A stretch of DNA of 64,000 nt from Cricetomys ansorgei. Its lineage: Eukaryota > Chordata > Mammalia > Rodentia > Nesomyidae. The stretch spans positions 66,070,501 to 66,134,500 of the forward strand of contig JAMJFZ010000199.1 in NCBI GenBank assembly GCA_026225945.1, in the 5' to 3' direction. Under the pieces are notes generated by a model, which was not told where the DNA came from, did not search any database, and saw only the letters and a program-made list of their open reading frames with translations. A program made the translations under genes and the position numbers. Every line of letters starts with the position of its first letter. Positions within the stretch are counted from its first letter, which is position 1. Shown here piece after piece: positions 60,581-64,000 of the stretch.

Positions 60581-61025
60581 TGTCTTAGTTAGGGTATTTT
60601 GCTGTGAAGAGATTAATTGAGGTAGAAAGATCAACCTGAAATGTGGGGAGAATCACAGGTATCTTATAAGGCTAAGGTTTTATTGGTGTGAAGAGACACC
60701 ATGTCCATGGGCAACTCTTATAAAGGAAAATATTTAGTTGGAGCTGGCTTACAATTTAGAGGTTTTGTCCATTATAATCATGGTGGGAACAGAAGCATGG
60801 TGGCAGGCAGGCAGACACCCCGCTAGAGAGGTAGCTGAGAGTTCTACATCTGGATCGGCAGGCAGCAGGAAGAGAGAAACCCTGGGCAAGGCTTGAGCAT
60901 TTGAAACCTCAAAACTCATTCCCAGAGACAAACTTCCTACAACAAGGCCACACTTATTCCAACAAGGCCTTACCTTGTGCCTCTCCCCATGGGCCTGGGG
61001 AGGGGGCCATTCTAACGTTAAGCTG
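60581..61025 (-). mobile_element. Rodent MaLR-type LTR with internal duplication, reverse
   Basis: The left end tgtcttagttagggtatttt is the reverse complement of the ctaactaagaca end. Then come agacaccatgtccatggg, caactcttataaaggaa, ttggagctggcttaca, gctgagagttctacatc, caaggccacacttattcc. At the left, tgtgaagaga occurs at 60603-60612 and again at 60687-60696, enclosing 74 extra bases not expected in this LTR. The 95-codon - and 90-codon + frames are incidental. Confidence 0.82.
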
Positions 61026-61979
61026 TCACATTCCACTCCTTGGCTCCCATAGGCTTGTAGTCAAATTAAAATGCCAAACTGCATCCAGGTCAACCTCAAA
61101 AGTACGAATCCATAGTCTATCAGTCTCTGCACTGTTTAAAAGTTCAAAGCTTGGTTTCTTCCAAGACTTATAATCTCCTAATTGTAATCCCATGTAACAT
61201 CAAAATGAAAAAGGAGATCACACACTTCCAACATATAATGGCACAGAATACACATTACCGTTACAAAAAGGAGAAAAAGGTGTGTAGTGAAGAAATACTG
61301 GACCAAGGACAGACTGAAAAAAAGGTGTGCAAACTCCAAACTCTGCACCTCTGAGACTAATGTCAAAGTATTCTTCAGATATTCAACAACTTTTAGCTTT
61401 ATTTATTGCAACACACTTCTCCCTCTTGAGCTGGTTCGACTCCCTGCTAGCAGGTTTCCTCAGCAGATATCCCACAACTCTGGCATATCCAACATATGGG
61501 GTTACCCAAGACAATCCAGGTTTTACCCTCACAGCGTCAGGCAATGGCCTCTCAAAGCCTCCATGTAGGGACGTGCCTGACATACGCCTGGCCTCAGAGG
61601 CTTTCCTTAGTTACAGAGGGAAATCCATAACCCCTTTCTCATATCCTTGACTCTAAAGTCAGAACTGCATGGCCAAATCTGCCAAAGTCTGCTACTTGCT
61701 GGGGCTGGAAAATGGCACTTTAGTTCAAAATAAATTTCACCAGCTTTTTGTTTTCGATGATTTCCTTCATTGCCTTAGCTTGGCTGTCCTGGAACTCATT
61801 CTGTAAACCAGTCTGGTCTTGAACTCAGAGATCTACCTGCCTCTACCTCAAGAGTTCTGGGATTGAAGACTTGCCACACTCCACCCTTGCCTTGATGTCA
61901 TCACTCCCTTTATTACATTTAGCATCGGGTTTTTCTTTAAGCTTTTTTTCTTGGTGCTCCTTTTATAAGAGCAAAATTT
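61026..61979 (-). mobile_element. Retroelement internal-type region next to the LTR
   Basis: gtcacattccactccttgg, cataggcttgtagtcaaatt, cagtctctgcactgtttaaaag, cttccaacatataatggcacag, attcaacaacttttagcttt, caatggcctctcaaagcctcc, atacgcctggcctcag. I recall this as a common rodent repeat region lying 5' of this LTR type, so it is likely an internal MaLR-type or composite piece. It contains a B1 at 61781-61879. Frames of 93 and 107 codons here are not conserved retroviral proteins that I can recognise. Confidence 0.5.
61781..61879 (-). mobile_element. B1 SINE segment, reverse
   Basis: ggctgtcctggaactcattctg, ccagtctggtcttgaactcag, agatctacctgcctctacc, gttctgggattgaagac, ttgccaca. The 3' end is missing. 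Confidence 0.88.
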
Positions 61980-62774
61980 ATGAATATAAGAAAAACCAGG
62001 GACCTAGGGAAAACCAAATACTACTGATCTGCTGAAGGAATAGAGCCATTAAAATAACTCCTAAAAACACTCTGTTATACTCATAAATCAGTGCCTTTAT
62101 CAACCATTATCAGAGAAGCTTTCCCTTGCAGTAGATTAAAACAAATACAGAGAACCACACCCGGACAATGTGTAGAGAGTGAGAGGTTTTTGAACACTTA
62201 ATGCTAAACTGAATATCTCCATCAAATCTCTCCACACAGTGCTAAGGGAACACTGTGGATAAGGATGCAGAAACAGTATAAGATCCAAATGGGATGCATG
62301 GAGGACACCATGGAAACAAGACCTTCCAAATACAGCAGAGCCAATGTACAAAAGAACTGTGGCAGCATGCATGGGGTACACATATGTCTAGCACTGAAAG
62401 GAGAAGTGGACACAAACCACCAACCCTAACCCAGAAGTTATCTCCAACTGATAACCACTTGCAAATGAAAAAAAATTAGTTCTCTCCAATGGAGTCTCAC
62501 TGGAGATACAAACACTTTTAAGGGCAGGCTCCATACCAGGTAATAGGTAGCCAACAAAAGACTAATTCAATGACATCTTGGAGGTCTTTTTGTATCATAC
62601 TATATTATTGGAGCTTTAAATTATATTTTAACATTAAATATTCTTTCTGTATATCTTATCACTTCCAGTTTTGTGCTTAAATGGGATTCCTGTGTGTATG
62701 AATGTATGTCTCTCTGTGTATATATGTTCTGGAAGTTTATTTTTAGTTATATATAAAATAATTGTTTCGTGCAC
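61980..62774 (+). mobile_element. L1 3'-UTR region, first part
   Basis: Sense L1 3' UTR: ccagggacctagggaaaacc, actgatctgctgaaggaat, tatcagagaagctttccc, gatgcatggaggacaccatg, ctgtggcagcatgcatgg, aaaggagaagtggacac, aacccagaagttatctcc, ttctccaatggagtctcac, taagggcaggctccatacc. It continues at 63050 after a 275-base LTR insertion. The 61-81 codon frames inside are UTR by-products. Confidence 0.88.
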
Positions 62775-63049
62775 TGTTGGGAAAAGGGCTGCCTAGGCCT
62801 TGGGATTTGTATTGTCTGCAGGTGTTGGATTTATGTAGGGGATGTTTGATTGCTCATGATCTGTATGTGCCATCAGTAGAATACCTGAGGAGTTCTGTAT
62901 AAATAAAAACACCTGAGCTGGGATGCTCAGGTTTCCAATGTCCAGAATCGCATTTGCCATTGCGGGGTTCCCTCTGCTGAGGTCTGAAGAGTTTGCACTA
63001 ATGAGTATGCCTCCATGTCTCCTTGATGAGCAGCCACAGTAAGCGTACA
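62775..63049 (+). mobile_element. Short ERV (ERVK-like) solo LTR
   Basis: Starts tgttgggaaaagggctgcc, like rodent ERVK LTRs, and ends near ...agcgtaca. A TATAAATA box lies at 62898-62905. Just downstream a perfect hairpin at 62911-62932 (stem acctgagc / gctcaggt, loop tgggat) falls where an R region would begin. GC content is higher than in the enclosing L1 UTR. No clear target duplication was found, so the exact ends are open. The antisense 85-codon frame is incidental. Confidence 0.6.
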
Positions 63050-63285
63050 ACTATGTCTATATGTGTTTCCTTTCATTTTTCTTTGGCTTTTTTTTCTTTT
63101 TTTGTTTGTTTTATTTTATTCTAGTTTTTTTTTAAATCCTATTAATATTCTTTAGATACCTGTTTGGCTGTAGATTAGGAGAGGAGAGGAGTTGGGGGTG
63201 ATCTCAGAGAATTTGAGGGAGAGAAAATGATAATCAGAATATATTATATGAAATAAAACTTACTGTCAATAAAAGAAAGATAAAG
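63050..63285 (+). mobile_element. L1 3' end, second part, with poly(A) signal
   Basis: Resumes the L1 3' UTR: T-rich block, tagatacctgtttggctg, aggagaggagttgggggtga, taatcagaatatattatatg, then 'actgtcaataaaagaaagat' with AATAAA near 63268 and an A-rich end. This is the true 3' terminus of the L1. Confidence 0.85.
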
Positions 63286-63394
63286 CGGGGGAAAATATAG
63301 GCAGCCCTTTTAGACATATTAGGGTATACTACATGTTTGTGTGTATCCATATATATGATATAACATATGTTTCGTATGTGTGTTATATAAAAGA

Positions 63395-63475
63395 AAGTGA
63401 GGCAGAGGGAGGAGGAGAAAGGAGGAAGAAAGGTAAGAAGAGGGGAGGTGAGAGATGAAAAGGAAGGAAGAGATG
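63395..63475 (+). repeat. Purine-rich (GGA/GAA) tract
   Basis: About 80 bases of GGAGGA, GGAAGAAA and similar units just downstream of the L1 end. Confidence 0.88.
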
Positions 63476-63601
63476 ATGAATGACAGACCAGAGAAATATT
63501 TGTAACAAAATTCAGCATACTAAAACAATTAAAGATAACAGTCCAATTTCTCCAAAGCTTATGAAGCCTCATGTTTCACGTAACTTTCAAGAATGCACTC
63601 T

Positions 63602-63722
63602 AGCTGGTACTCATGGAACATGTTTGTAATCCCAGTGTCTCAGAAGGTTGAGGGAAAGGGATTTTGAGTTCAAAGGAAGTTCTAGACAATTTTGATAAAG
63701 ACAAGATTCTGTCTTGAAAAAT
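63602..63722 (+). mobile_element. B1-like SINE relic
   Basis: agctggtactcatggaac, gtttgtaatcccagtgtctc, agaaggttgagggaaagg, gagttcaaaggaagttctag, agattctgtcttgaaaaatc. Old and diverged. Confidence 0.75.
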
Positions 63723-64000
63723 CACTGTAGGTATATCTCAAAGACAAAATGCTTCCCTAGAATAAAGATCCTGAATTCAATGAATAGCTGTACAAAAGAA
63801 GTACAAAATAATATCATGAGAAGTTCTAGTATATTTTCAAGCACAAGTTATTCTCATTTATACAATCCACTGATTTGACTCAAATTTTCACTTATGTTCA
63901 TGTATGTGTTGTGTTTGAATGTGTATCTATCTGATTCTCTGTTGTCTTGTCACAGCCATGAATAGGTCATGTATGGGTTAATTTCTATACCACTTGAGAC

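Noticed and set aside
1..64000. CRISPR arrays, operons, phage or other prokaryotic systems
   Set aside because: No regularly spaced identical repeats with unique spacers, no tightly packed coding frames and no prokaryotic gene organisation. The repeats are rodent retroelements and microsatellites.

Overview
This window looks like nuclear DNA of a muroid rodent (mouse, rat, hamster or vole type). It is AT-rich and carries the rodent SINEs B1, B2, B3 and B4, rodent LINE-1 3' ends, many rodent MaLR-type LTRs, and old mammalian MIR and L1M relics. I found no sign of bacterial, phage or plasmid DNA. The species cannot be fixed from the sequence alone. The repeat calls rest on remembered family consensus patterns and were not made with a repeat search, so boundaries are approximate, usually to within 10-30 bases.

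I recognise no protein-coding gene, exon, tRNA, rRNA or other RNA gene. No reading frame exceeds about 210 codons. The longest ones (26.6-27.3 kb) are only translations of a CA/GA microsatellite. Others lie in L1, LTR or SINE sequence or show no recognisable protein. The window is best read as intergenic sequence or as part of a large intron; these cannot be told apart here.

Layout: 0-8 kb has a MaLR LTR, a B4, MIR relics, a B1 and an L1 nested in an older L1 3' end. 8-21 kb is mostly unassigned, with a B2 that has an exact target duplication, a B3, a B1, a clear MIR and two MaLR LTRs. 21-27 kb has an antisense L1 ORF2 fragment, a reverse MaLR LTR, a possible ERV LTR and a large CA-rich satellite. 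28-36 kb has two B4s, a 139-bp two-copy tandem duplication, reverse MaLR LTRs and two L1 3' regions, one with an inverted 5' segment. 36-45 kb has ERV-LTR-like blocks, GA, TATC and TA simple repeats and a B2 relic. 45-60 kb is mostly unassigned with a few SINEs and old L1 pieces. 60-63.3 kb is a dense pile-up: L1 ORF2, a MaLR LTR with its internal-type region, a B1, then an L1 3' end interrupted by a short ERV LTR.

No cooperating gene set is present. The interest lies in the retrotransposition record: nested insertions, a twin-priming-type inversion, target duplications, and simple repeats that grew inside older elements. I did not find a new biological system.
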